From CBDUMN01 sp965368335 (GTDB lineage Bacteria; Pseudomonadota; Alphaproteobacteria; Rhodospirillales; JAPHRK01), in contig CBDUMN010000123.1 of NCBI GenBank assembly GCA_965368335.1, forward strand, positions 1 to 9,030: DNA of 9,030 nt. Direction: 5' to 3'. Under the pieces are notes generated by a model. That model had not been told where the DNA came from. It did no database searches and was given only the letters and a program-made list of their open reading frames with translations. Below, piece after piece: positions 1 through 8,297 of the stretch; positions within the stretch are counted from its first letter, which is position 1, and each line of letters opens with the position of its first letter. The translations under genes and the position numbers were made by a program.

Positions 1-148
1 ATTCCTTTAACAGCTCGGGCCCCGCCGCCCGGTGAATTGCGCCATCGACTCCACCGCCGCCCGCCAAATGTTCGTTCGCCGCATTGACGATGGCGTCCAC
101 CTCAAGCTTGGTGATATCGCCTTCCACCACTTCGAGTTTTTCCAGCAT
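1..148 (-). CDS. Macro-domain protein, YmdB-like O-acetyl-ADP-ribose deacetylase (N-terminal part, cut by window edge)
   Basis: Only the first 49 codons are present; the rest lies beyond the left edge. The visible protein opens with the macro-domain pattern: VEGDIT (residues 8-13), VDAIVNAAN (17-25), then a glycine run leading into GVDGAIHRAAG (33-43). Family knowledge: this region binds ADP-ribose, and in E. coli YmdB Asn25 and Asp35 act in hydrolysis of O-acetyl-ADP-ribose; Asn25 and Asp35 fall at the same positions here. Members of this family are usually about 170-180 residues and cytoplasmic, and also act on ADP-ribosylated proteins or as RNase III modulators. The ATG at 148-146 has a strong Shine-Dalgarno run (AGGGGGAG) about 5 nt upstream. 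It diverges from the diguanylate cyclase gene with a 155-bp spacer. The family call is firm; the exact substrate is inferred. Confidence 0.88.
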   Translation of the reverse strand, partial: MLEKLEVVEGDITKLEVDAIVNAANEHLAGGGGVDGAIHRAAGPELLKE

Positions 149-187
149 GGTTCTCCCCCTCGCTGTCGATTCTTTTTGCTAAACCGA

Positions 188-216
188 AGTCTGAGGGGCC
201 AGTCTCGCCGCGTCAA
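188..216 (-). promoter_or_regulatory. Candidate sigma70-type promoter for the macro-domain gene
   Basis: On the minus strand a good -35 box TTGACG (216-211, 5 of 6 to consensus, preceded by C as is common in alphaproteobacteria) is followed after 17 nt by CAGACT (193-188), a weak -10 with 3 of 6 matches. It lies about 40 nt upstream of the macro-domain ATG. The spacing and the -35 support it; the poor -10 keeps it tentative. I found no equally good plus-strand promoter for the cyclase in the same spacer. Confidence 0.25.
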
Positions 217-303
217 GCCGAACGGGTCTATTTGTTTTGTTCCCAAGGAGTGCTAAAACCAAGAAACGAAAAAAGGGGGCAACACCCCGGTGGGATAGAA
301 ACG

Positions 304-1794
304 ATGACGGGCCTCTACCGTATAACCTTGGGCTTTTTAGCCATCATACTGCTGCTCGGTACGCTGGGCGCGGTGTCGCTGTTCTATGCGCGCGGGGTTA
401 TCGAAAGCACGGAAAACCTCTACCGCCATCCTTTCGTCGTCAACAACGCGGTCAAGAACATCCAGATCAATCTGGTCGCCATGCACCGCAGCATGAAAGA
501 CGTGGTTCTTGCCGACAACCACCGCCAACTGGCTGCGGCGATTGAAAAAGTCGATACCTACGAGCTTGAGGTGTTCGACGAATTCAACGTAATTTTCGAC
601 CGCTTCCTCGGCGACCGCAAAACCGTCGACCGAGCCTATCAGGCCTTCGTCAACTGGCGGGAAATACGCCATTCGGTTATCGCCCTGGTCGGCCAAAAGA
701 AAATCAAGGAAGCCGCCGACATCACCAAAGGGCGCGGCGCCGACCATGTGGAACTGCTGAACCGGGCGACCAAAGAGCTTGCCGATTTCGCCCACATGAA
801 AGCCAACGAGTTCCACAAAAGGGCCAAGACGGTGGAACAGCGCGCTCTGGTCGCCATATCGCTCTTGCTGATGCTGACCATGGGCGCTTCCATCGTTATC
901 GCCATCATCGTCATTCGCGGTCTGGCGCGAAGCAATAAAGAAAACAAGCAAAAGGCCCATCTGATCGACCAGAACATTATGATGGCCTCGCTCGATACCC
1001 AAGGAAACGTGCTGAGCGCCAGTAACGCCCTTTGCCGCTTCATCGCCGAAGACAAAGAAAATATCGTCGGCAAACCCAGCAACTTCTTCATCGTCGATGA
1101 GAAAGACGGCGAACAGCAGGTCGCTGAAATCTGGCGGCGGATCAGAAGCGGTGAAACCTGGGAGGGAGAGATTGTCCGCCAACACGACACCGGGATGACC
1201 TACTGGGCGGTTTCGAAAATTCTGCCGGTGCTCGACGAGAGTTATGAAATCGTTTCTTACTCTAACATCCTGACCGACACGACCAGCAAAAAACTCTCCG
1301 TCACCGACAACCTGACCTCGCTCTATAACCGGCGACTGTTCGAGGAAACGGTGGAGCAGCAACTAAAAGTCGCCCGCCGCCAGGAAAAGGACCTGACCCT
1401 GGCGATCCTCGATATCGACTTTTTCAAACGCTATAACGATCACTACGGCCACCCGAAAGGCGACGTCGCTTTGAGCCGGGTCGGTGGGGAATTGCTCAAG
1501 AGCCTTAAACGGCCCGAAGATTATGCCTTCAGAATTGGCGGCGAAGAATTCGCCATTCTGTTTACCGGCCTGGACCGCGAGGCGTCACGCCGGTTCCTCG
1601 AAGAAATTCGCGAGACGATAAAGAATTTGGGCATCCCCCACGAATCCAGTTCGGTCGCCGATGTCCTCACCGTTTCCATCGGCGCTGTGACCACCGCAGC
1701 GGCCCTGGTGCCGAGCCAGGAAGAACTTTACACCCAGGCCGACAAGGCGCTCTATCTGGCCAAAAACACCCGCGACACTGTAATCATCACCTAA
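304..1794 (+). CDS. Membrane diguanylate cyclase: MCP-like four-helix sensor, PAS and GGDEF domains
   Basis: A 496-residue inner-membrane sensor that should make cyclic di-GMP from two GTP. Order of parts: membrane helix 1 (about 7-28); periplasmic helical region (29-180) resembling the four-helix-bundle sensor of chemoreceptors; membrane helix 2 (about 181-205); a cytoplasmic PAS domain (about 215-325, with the GETWEGE stretch at 283-289); and a GGDEF domain (about 333-494). The active-site loop reads RIGGEEF (GGEEF at 412-416), metal-binding DIDFFKRYND starts at 370, and an inhibitory I-site RPED (403-406) sits exactly five residues before GGEEF. It therefore looks catalytically competent and feedback-inhibited. 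I chose ATG 304 because the first membrane helix follows at once; the open frame extends up to a TTG at 232 with no usable ribosome site. The Shine-Dalgarno before 304 is weak (GGTGGGA). The ligands of the sensor and PAS parts are unknown. It is monocistronic and converges on ppa. Confidence 0.93.
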   Translation: MTGLYRITLGFLAIILLLGTLGAVSLFYARGVIESTENLYRHPFVVNNAVKNIQINLVAMHRSMKDVVLADNHRQLAAAIEKVDTYELEVFDEFNVIFDRFLGDRKTVDRAYQAFVNWREIRHSVIALVGQKKIKEAADITKGRGADHVELLNRATKELADFAHMKANEFHKRAKTVEQRALVAISLLLMLTMGASIVIAIIVIRGLARSNKENKQKAHLIDQNIMMASLDTQGNVLSASNALCRFIAEDKENIVGKPSNFFIVDEKDGEQQVAEIWRRIRSGETWEGEIVRQHDTGMTYWAVSKILPVLDESYEIVSYSNILTDTTSKKLSVTDNLTSLYNRRLFEETVEQQLKVARRQEKDLTLAILDIDFFKRYNDHYGHPKGDVALSRVGGELLKSLKRPEDYAFRIGGEEFAILFTGLDREASRRFLEEIRETIKNLGIPHESSSVADVLTVSIGAVTTAAALVPSQEELYTQADKALYLAKNTRDTVIIT

Positions 1795-1796
1795 TA

Positions 1797-1830
1797 AAAC
1801 GGCGGCCCCATCGAGAGACCGCCGCTTTCA
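1797..1830. terminator. Probable bidirectional intrinsic terminator between the cyclase gene and ppa
   Basis: A 6-bp GC stem, CGGCGG (1800-1805) with CCGCCG (1819-1824), encloses a 13-nt loop. Read on the minus strand, the stem is followed by TTTTATTA, a reasonable U-tract for ppa. Read on the plus strand it is followed by CTTT, which is weaker, and it begins only 5 nt after the cyclase stop codon. Its place between two convergent genes fits a shared terminator. Confidence 0.65.
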
Positions 1831-1849
1831 AGTAATTCGATAATAAGCC

Positions 1850-2395
1850 TTACTTCAACAGTTTGGGCTCGTTTTTGGCGCGCTCCATGCCCTGGATAAT
1901 CAGGTCCATGGCTTCCTGGGCCTCGCCCCAGCGTTTGACCTCGACCCACTTGCCTTTTTCAAGATCCTTGTAGTGGCCGAAGAAGTGGGCGAACTGCTCG
2001 ATCATGATTTCCGGCAGGTCGCGGTAGGACGTCACTTCCCGGTAATAGGGATGCAGGTCGTCAACCGGCACACAGAGCAGCTTCTCGTCGAGACCGGCTT
2101 CGTCTTCCATGATCAGGACGCCGATGGGGCGCGAACGGATGATCACACCGGGCTGCACGGGAATCCGGCCGACCACCGCGGCGTCCACCGGGTCGCCATC
2201 GTCGGAAAGGGTGTGCGGAATAAAGCCGTAGTTAAACGGATAGTACATGGCGGTATGGAGGAAACGATCCACGTACATGGCGCCGGAGTCCTTATCCAGC
2301 TCATATTTGACCGGGTTGCCCCCTTGCGGAATTTCAATGAAAACATTGATGTCGTAAGGGGCGTTTCTGCCGGCGGGAATTTTTTCGATGTTCAT
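1850..2395 (-). CDS. ppa: Inorganic pyrophosphatase, family I (soluble)
   Basis: A 181-residue cytoplasmic enzyme that hydrolyses pyrophosphate to two phosphates and so pulls forward nucleic-acid, tRNA-charging and other biosynthetic reactions; it is normally a magnesium-dependent hexamer. The family signature DGDPVD is at 66-71. The active-site set known from E. coli is present with a one-residue offset: Glu21, Lys30, Glu32, Arg44, Tyr52, Tyr56, Asp66, Asp68, Asp71, Asp98, Asp103, Lys105, Tyr142 and Lys143. Length is normal for the family. The ATG at 2395 follows an AAGGA about 11 nt upstream, separated from it by a T-run. It lies 114 bp downstream of ald on the same strand. A TATAAC box on the minus strand (2479-2474) could be a -10 for its own promoter, but no well-spaced -35 goes with it. 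A hairpin terminator follows the gene. Confidence 0.97.
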   Translation of the reverse strand: MNIEKIPAGRNAPYDINVFIEIPQGGNPVKYELDKDSGAMYVDRFLHTAMYYPFNYGFIPHTLSDDGDPVDAAVVGRIPVQPGVIIRSRPIGVLIMEDEAGLDEKLLCVPVDDLHPYYREVTSYRDLPEIMIEQFAHFFGHYKDLEKGKWVEVKRWGEAQEAMDLIIQGMERAKNEPKLLK

Positions 2396-2509
2396 AAAAA
2401 AACTGTCCTTCGTGCTTTTCGATCGGACACCTGTCCTGGGGGGGACCGGACGCCACGGATAAACGGACGGAACGTTATATGGGCCGACTTATTGGCAACC
2501 CGCAAACCT

Positions 2510-3625
2510 TCAAGCGATAATCTCAGAGGGCGGGGTATAGCCGCTGTTCATCGCCTGCGCAACGGCTTCGTGCGTAATTTTACCCTGCGTAACATTGAGA
2601 CCACCCAATAGATGGGGGTTTTCCGCCATCGCCGAGCGCCATCCCTTATCGGCCAGGGCCAAGGTAAATGGCAGGGTTGCATTGTTCAGCGCGAAAGCCG
2701 AGGTGCGAGCCACCGCGCCCGGCATATTGGCGACGCAATAATGGATCACCCCGTCCACCACATAGGTCGGGTCGGCATGGGTGGTCGGGCGGCTGGTTTC
2801 GCAGGCGCCGCCCTGGTCGACCGAAACATCGACAATCACCGAGCCCTGGCGCATGGAAGTCACCATCTCGCGGGTGATCAGCCTGGGTGTCGCCGCACCC
2901 GGCACCAATACTGCGCAAATCAGCAGGTCGGCCTGCGTCACATAAGTTTCAAGCGCATCGACGGTGGCGAAAATCGTATTGAGCTTGGGGCCAAACTCTT
3001 CATCCAGCTGATAGAGGCGATCAAGGGACTTGTCGATCACCGTCACCCGAGCTTCCAAACCCATGGCCATGCGCGCCGCATTGGTGCCAACCACGCCGCC
3101 GCCCAAAACCACCACGTCACCCGCCGGAACGCCGGGAACGCCACCCAACAACACGCCGCGGCCGCCCTGTTCTTTTTCCAGATGGTGCGCCCCCGCCTGG
3201 ACCGACATGCGTCCCGCCACCTCACTCATCGGGGCAAGCAGGGGCAGCCCGCCCCGTGCATCGGTCACTGTCTCATAGGCAATGGCCGTGCAGCCGGTAT
3301 CTTGCAAAGCCTTCCCCAATTCCGGGTCGGCGGCGATGTGCAGATAGGTAAACAGTATCTGCCCATCGCACAGCAGGGCGATCTCGCTTTGCTGGGGTTC
3401 CTTGACCTTGACGATCATTTCGGCTTCGGCAAAAACCGCCGCCGCGCCGGGCGCAATCGATGCTCCAGCCTTTTCGTATTCTTCATCCGGCGCGCCAATC
3501 CCGAGCCCCGCCCCGGTCTCAACAACGACCTGATGCCCCTGATGAACCAATTCGCGGACACTCGCGGGCACCATGCCGACCCGGTATTCATGGGTCTTGA
3601 TTTCCTTGGGCACACCAATCCGCAT
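2510..3625 (-). CDS. ald: L-alanine dehydrogenase (NAD-dependent)
   Basis: A 371-residue cytoplasmic enzyme, full length for the family, that interconverts L-alanine with pyruvate and ammonia using NAD. The protein starts MRIGVPKEIK and has the substrate and catalytic residues known from the Mycobacterium and Phormidium enzymes at the same numbers: Arg15, Lys75, His96 and Asp270. The Rossmann nucleotide loop GGGVVG is at 175-180, with Asp198 at the end of the second strand to hold the NAD ribose. The related membrane transhydrogenase alpha subunit is excluded by the length and the intact dehydrogenase C-terminus (MPGAVARTSAFALNNATLPF region, 301-320). The ATG at 3625 has a strong GAGGAG ribosome site about 7 nt upstream. 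The ampG-like gene ends 51 bp upstream on the same strand, so the pair may be co-transcribed. No regulator such as an Lrp/AsnC-type gene is adjacent. Confidence 0.97.
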   Translation of the reverse strand: MRIGVPKEIKTHEYRVGMVPASVRELVHQGHQVVVETGAGLGIGAPDEEYEKAGASIAPGAAAVFAEAEMIVKVKEPQQSEIALLCDGQILFTYLHIAADPELGKALQDTGCTAIAYETVTDARGGLPLLAPMSEVAGRMSVQAGAHHLEKEQGGRGVLLGGVPGVPAGDVVVLGGGVVGTNAARMAMGLEARVTVIDKSLDRLYQLDEEFGPKLNTIFATVDALETYVTQADLLICAVLVPGAATPRLITREMVTSMRQGSVIVDVSVDQGGACETSRPTTHADPTYVVDGVIHYCVANMPGAVARTSAFALNNATLPFTLALADKGWRSAMAENPHLLGGLNVTQGKITHEAVAQAMNSGYTPPSEIIA

Positions 3626-3676
3626 GTTCGTCTCCTCTTTGTCGGAAGCCTTTGATTTATCAGATGGTAACGGAGT

Positions 3677-5038
3677 TTAGGAATTGCGAGAAGAGGGTTC
3701 GTCGGCCGGATAGGCGCGAATCATCCAGAGCAGCAGAATGAGCCCCGGCACGGCGGCGATGGTGGTCAGCACAAAAAAGACGACCCAGCTCACTTGGTCG
3801 GCGAGCCATCCGGCGCCCGAACTCATCACCGTGCGCGACAGCCCCATCAACGAAGTAAGCAGCGCATACTGGGTCGCCGTATAGGCAACGTTGCAGAGGC
3901 TCGAGAGGTAAGCGACAAAGGCCGTGGTGCCCATGCCGGTGGTGACGTTTTCGACCGCCACGGTGACCGCCAGCATGGCGAGGTCGTGACCGGCCCAGGC
4001 CTGCACGACAAAGATTAGGTTGGAGACCCCCATCAGTACGCCACAGACCACGAGACCGCGCATGATACCGACCTTGGCGAGCAGCCAGCCGCCCAGCAAA
4101 CCGCCCGCGATAATCGCATTGAAGCCGAACAGTTTGACCACCTCGGCGATCTCGGTCTTGGTAAACCCAATCTCGAGGAAGAACGGGATTTTCATCACGG
4201 TCAGCACCGCATCGCCAAACTTGTAGAGCAAGATGAAAGCCACCACGGCCAACCAGCCGCGGCGTCCCATAAACTCGGCGAACGGCCCGATGACGGCGGT
4301 ATAAACCCAAGCCATCGTATAGGAAACCCGTTTCGGCAAATGCTGCCGGGCTTCAAGAAAGGCTTCGGCCTGCCGTTCGCGCTCTTCCGATTCGGGCGTT
4401 TTGACCACCGCCGGTTCCGGGTTGAGCAAAATGGCGATCAGCCCGACCACCACCAGGGCCGCCAGCCCGCCGAACACCACGGACCAGGGCAGGATATCGG
4501 CGAAAATCAGACCGAGCGCGCCGCCGCCCACCTGCCCCAAGCGCCAACCGAACACTGCCGTCGCCGCCCCGGCGGCCAGTTGATGATCTTCCAGAATCTC
4601 GACCCGGTAGGCGTCGATCACAATGTCCTGACTGGCCGAAGCAAACGCCACGGCAATGGCGAAAAGAGCGGTGATCATCAGGTTTTCGGCCGGATTGGAC
4701 AGCCCCATGCCGAAGATAACGGCAAGCAGCAAAAGCTGGCTGACCAACACCCAGGAGCGCCGCCGCCCGAGCCATTTGGTCAAGCCCGGCAGCGCCAGAT
4801 GATCCATCACCGGAGCCCAGAGAAACTTGAGCGATAGGGGCAGGGAAACCAGGGCGAACAGCCCGATGGCGGTTTTTGACACCCCGCTTTCGGCCAGCCA
4901 GGCGGTCAGCGGGTCGGCCAGCACCCCCGCCGGAAGCCCGGAGGAAAAGCCCAGGAACAACATAGCCAGCACCCGCCGGTCCCGATAGACCCGCGCGGCT
5001 TCCAGCCACTTGGATATGATGCCCGTCCCCTCATTCAT
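3677..5038 (-). CDS. ampG: AmpG-family MFS permease (probable anhydromuropeptide importer)
   Basis: A 453-residue inner-membrane protein, hydrophobic throughout with about 12 predicted membrane helices. E. coli AmpG is 491 residues with extra C-terminal helices, which are missing here. Similarity to AmpG runs along the whole chain: LGFSSGLPAGV (29-39) in the first helix, SLKFLWAPVMD near 70, the hallmark SASQDIVIDAYR around 133-145, LYKFGDA in the second half, and ENVTTGMGTTAFVAYL before the last helices. Family knowledge: AmpG carries GlcNAc-anhydroMurNAc peptides into the cytoplasm during cell-wall recycling and, where an ampR/ampC system exists, feeds beta-lactamase induction. No ampC, ampR, ampD or nagZ gene is in view. 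Some alphaproteobacterial relatives may carry other substrates, so the substrate is inferred. The ATG at 5038 has no clear Shine-Dalgarno (upstream reads GTATCGTCTAGACC); the next Met is residue 26, inside the first helix, so 5038 is still the best start. Confidence 0.82.
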   Translation of the reverse strand: MNEGTGIISKWLEAARVYRDRRVLAMLFLGFSSGLPAGVLADPLTAWLAESGVSKTAIGLFALVSLPLSLKFLWAPVMDHLALPGLTKWLGRRRSWVLVSQLLLLAVIFGMGLSNPAENLMITALFAIAVAFASASQDIVIDAYRVEILEDHQLAAGAATAVFGWRLGQVGGGALGLIFADILPWSVVFGGLAALVVVGLIAILLNPEPAVVKTPESEERERQAEAFLEARQHLPKRVSYTMAWVYTAVIGPFAEFMGRRGWLAVVAFILLYKFGDAVLTVMKIPFFLEIGFTKTEIAEVVKLFGFNAIIAGGLLGGWLLAKVGIMRGLVVCGVLMGVSNLIFVVQAWAGHDLAMLAVTVAVENVTTGMGTTAFVAYLSSLCNVAYTATQYALLTSLMGLSRTVMSSGAGWLADQVSWVVFFVLTTIAAVPGLILLLWMIRAYPADEPSSRNS

Positions 5039-5091
5039 GGTCTAGACGATACGCCAGAGGAGTTAACGGAGTGTTGGTCGTTAATCACAGT

Positions 5092-5125
5092 CATTCCGGG
5101 TTCATGCTTCGCATGCCCCGGAATG
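5092..5125. repeat. REP-like palindrome downstream of typA
   Basis: A 9-bp perfect inverted repeat, CATTCCGGG (5092-5100) with CCCGGAATG (5117-5125), holds an inner 5-bp stem CATGC/GCATG (5103-5107 and 5111-5115) with a TTC loop. The whole folds into a long hairpin in the spacer between typA and ampG. The style, GTCATTCCGGG at the edge and a cloverless stem with a GC-rich inner part, is that of dispersed palindromic repeats common in alphaproteobacterial spacers (established knowledge). No U-tract follows on either strand, so it is not a typical terminator, although it could protect the typA mRNA end. Confidence 0.7.
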
Positions 5126-5135
5126 GCGGGGTTTG

Positions 5136-6959
<1,824 letters not shown>

Positions 6960-6966
6960 AGTCTTT

Positions 6967-6990
6967 GTCCTTTAAAAAGGCTCTTTTAAA
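6967..6990 (-). promoter_or_regulatory. AT-rich inverted repeat touching the typA ribosome binding site
   Basis: The arms are TTTAAAA (6971-6977) and TTTTAAA (6984-6990), 7 bp each, with a 6-nt loop. In the minus-strand transcript the 3' arm runs straight into the Shine-Dalgarno AAAGGA that serves the TTG start, so pairing would hide the first bases of the site. The inverted repeat and the overlap are seen directly. Whether the weak AU-rich stem regulates translation, for example with temperature, is inference. Confidence 0.35.
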
Positions 6991-6992
6991 CG

Positions 6993-7081
6993 GTCATTCC
7001 CGCGCAAGCGGGAATCTTAGGAATGTCAAATTCAGAGCCTTGCTTTTCCGTTTACTGGACTCCCACCTGCGCGGGAGTGAC
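6993..7081. repeat. REPIN/BIME-like inverted pair of REP palindromes
   Basis: Two related hairpin units face each other in the kinase-typA spacer. The left unit is ATTCCCGC (6996-7003), a GCAA loop, then GCGGGAAT (7008-7015). The right unit, read on the minus strand, starts GTCACTCCCGCGCAG and has the stem ACTCCC/GGGAGT (7078-7073 with 7064-7059). The ends are GTCA at 6993-6996 and TGAC at 7078-7081, giving an 89-bp element with inverted ends and an AT-rich middle. Such paired palindromes are the form in which REP sequences are mobilised by RAYT transposases (established knowledge); no RAYT gene is in this window. The arms differ by a compensating T-A to C-G change in the stem. Confidence 0.75.
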
Positions 7082-7089
7082 AGCGAGAA

Positions 7090-8079
7090 TTAAATTCGGT
7101 GCCCGATCAGTTGGCCGAGCGGGGTTTCCGGGCGACCGCCCATATGGCCGATCACTTCACCCGCCGCGATGCCGCCGACCCGGGCGCATTCCACCAGTTC
7201 CATGCCCTGGGTATAGCCGTAAAGGAACCCGGCGGCGTAAGCGTCGCCTGCCCCCGTCGTGTCGATCACCTTTTCGACCGGCAGAGCGTCGCAGATATGG
7301 ATTTCGCCCTTGGCGACCACCACCGAGCCTTTGGCTCCACGGGTGATGGCGGCCACCTTGCAATGCCCCTGGACCTTCTGGAAGGCTGCATCGAACGTAT
7401 CGACCTGATAGAGCGATTTGATCTCTTCTTCATTGGCGAACAGGATATCGACATGGTTGTCGACCAATTCAAGGAAGCTCTCCCGGTGGCGGTCGACGCA
7501 GAACGGATCGGAAAGCGAGAGCGAAACCTCGCGACCCGCCGCATGGGCGGCTTCGGCGGCCTTGATGAAAGCCTTCTTGGCCTGTTCCGGGTCCCAGAGA
7601 TAGCCTTCGAGATAGGTTACCTTGGCCGCCGCGATGATGTCGGTATCCACGTCGTCCGGCCCCAGTTCGACACAAGCGCCCAGATAAGTCTGCATGGTCC
7701 GCTCGGCATCCGGGGTAACGAAGATCAGGCACTGCGCGGTCGGCGTACCGTCCAGCGCCTTGGGCGTTTCGAAGGTGACGCCACCGGCCTGGATATCGTC
7801 TGAGAAGGCATTGCCCAAAGAGTCGTCCTTGACCTTGCCCATATAGGCCGCCTTGCCGCCCAGCGAGGCGAAGCCTGCGATGGTGTTGGCCGCCGAACCG
7901 CCCGAAACCTCGATCACGTCGTCCATCGAGCGATAGAGTCGGTCGGCGGTATCGGAATCGATCAGGGTCATAGCGCCCTTGGCGAGACCCAGCGCGGTGA
8001 GACCGGACTCCTCAGCCTGGCACAAAACATCGACGATGGCGTTGCCGATCCCGACAACATCGAACTGGGTGGTGGTCAT
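7090..8079 (-). CDS. PfkB-family sugar/nucleoside kinase, probable adenosine kinase
   Basis: A 329-residue cytoplasmic kinase of the ribokinase/PfkB fold, most like the adenosine-kinase group of alphaproteobacteria, which would turn adenosine and ATP into AMP and ADP in purine salvage. Motifs: VGIGNAIVD near the N-terminus (9-17), the substrate-side glycine pair in SGGSAANT (59-66), the NEEE metal/phosphate motif (216-219), and the PfkB signature DTTGAGD (273-279), whose last Asp279 is the catalytic base. The open frame extends 28 codons further upstream to 8163, but I place the start at ATG 8079: AAGGA lies about 10 nt before it, the family N-terminus begins there, and the upstream codons cross a hairpin with a U-tract. 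Sugar specificity cannot be read from sequence alone; ribokinase or fructokinase-like activity remains possible. It lies 218 bp downstream of the polysaccharide deacetylase gene. Confidence 0.88.
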   Translation of the reverse strand: MTTTQFDVVGIGNAIVDVLCQAEESGLTALGLAKGAMTLIDSDTADRLYRSMDDVIEVSGGSAANTIAGFASLGGKAAYMGKVKDDSLGNAFSDDIQAGGVTFETPKALDGTPTAQCLIFVTPDAERTMQTYLGACVELGPDDVDTDIIAAAKVTYLEGYLWDPEQAKKAFIKAAEAAHAAGREVSLSLSDPFCVDRHRESFLELVDNHVDILFANEEEIKSLYQVDTFDAAFQKVQGHCKVAAITRGAKGSVVVAKGEIHICDALPVEKVIDTTGAGDAYAAGFLYGYTQGMELVECARVGGIAAGEVIGHMGGRPETPLGQLIGHRI

Positions 8080-8110
8080 TATTAGGGATTCCTTACTTTC
8101 GGGCCGTTTT

Positions 8111-8141
8111 AAAAAAGTGGCGCGGAGTATAGCTTCCGCGC
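8111..8141 (-). terminator. GC-rich hairpin with U-tract ahead of the kinase gene (terminator or attenuator)
   Basis: A perfect 7-bp inverted repeat, GCGCGGA (8120-8126) with TCCGCGC (8135-8141), has an 8-nt loop. On the minus strand the stem is followed by CAC and then six T (8116-8111), the layout of an intrinsic terminator. It lies about 156 nt beyond the deacetylase stop codon and 31 nt before the kinase ATG. The same stretch holds a minus-strand TATACT (8131-8126), 5 of 6 to a -10 box, preceded after 16 nt by TTGCGC (8153-8148), a poor -35. It may therefore be the end of the upstream transcript, an attenuator, or a promoter with an operator-like palindrome. A second, weaker hairpin (CGCGG 8233-8237, CCGCG 8245-8249) has no U-tract. 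Confidence 0.55.
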
Positions 8142-8297
8142 GCTCAGGCGCAAGCAAAGACAAGTAAACGGCGAAAAATCACCGCTAAATACCGGGAGAA
8201 GCGTGCTCCCCCCCACCTCTTCAACCGTCGTACGCGGGGCAAGTCCGCGCATAACCAGGGAGGGAAAGACAGAGTTGTTTTGAGGCCGTTGACCTTG

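Noticed and set aside
245..250. Perfect AAGGAG in the macro-cyclase spacer
   Set aside because: No start codon lies 5-13 nt downstream, and it is 53 nt from ATG 304, so it is probably chance.
232..303. Possible 24-residue extension of the cyclase from TTG 232
   Set aside because: There is no Shine-Dalgarno before 232, and the extension is polar and unlike an export leader; the membrane helix starts naturally after ATG 304.
337..1362. Long minus-strand open frame (341 codons) opposite the cyclase gene
   Set aside because: It is antisense to a clear GGDEF protein, has no recognisable domain, and is the usual by-product of G+C-rich third codon positions.
2420..2455. Short inverted repeats and a run of seven G in the ald-ppa spacer as a terminator
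   Set aside because: Stems are only 4-5 bp (GGACA/TGTCC, GTCC/GGAC), and no U-tract follows at the right distance on the minus strand.
2612..3655. Long plus-strand open frame (347 codons) opposite ald
   Set aside because: It has a low-complexity His/Arg/Gly-rich composition with no domain, and lies entirely antisense to a well-conserved alanine dehydrogenase.
7024..7029. Perfect -35 box TTGACA on the minus strand upstream of typA
   Set aside because: At 16-18 nt downstream the sequence is the GC stem of the palindrome (TGCGCG region), with no -10 box, so it is not a convincing promoter.
8080..8163. Possible 28-residue N-terminal extension of the kinase
   Set aside because: It would be translated across the hairpin and U-tract and does not match the family; ATG 8079 has its own AAGGA and fits the family N-terminus.
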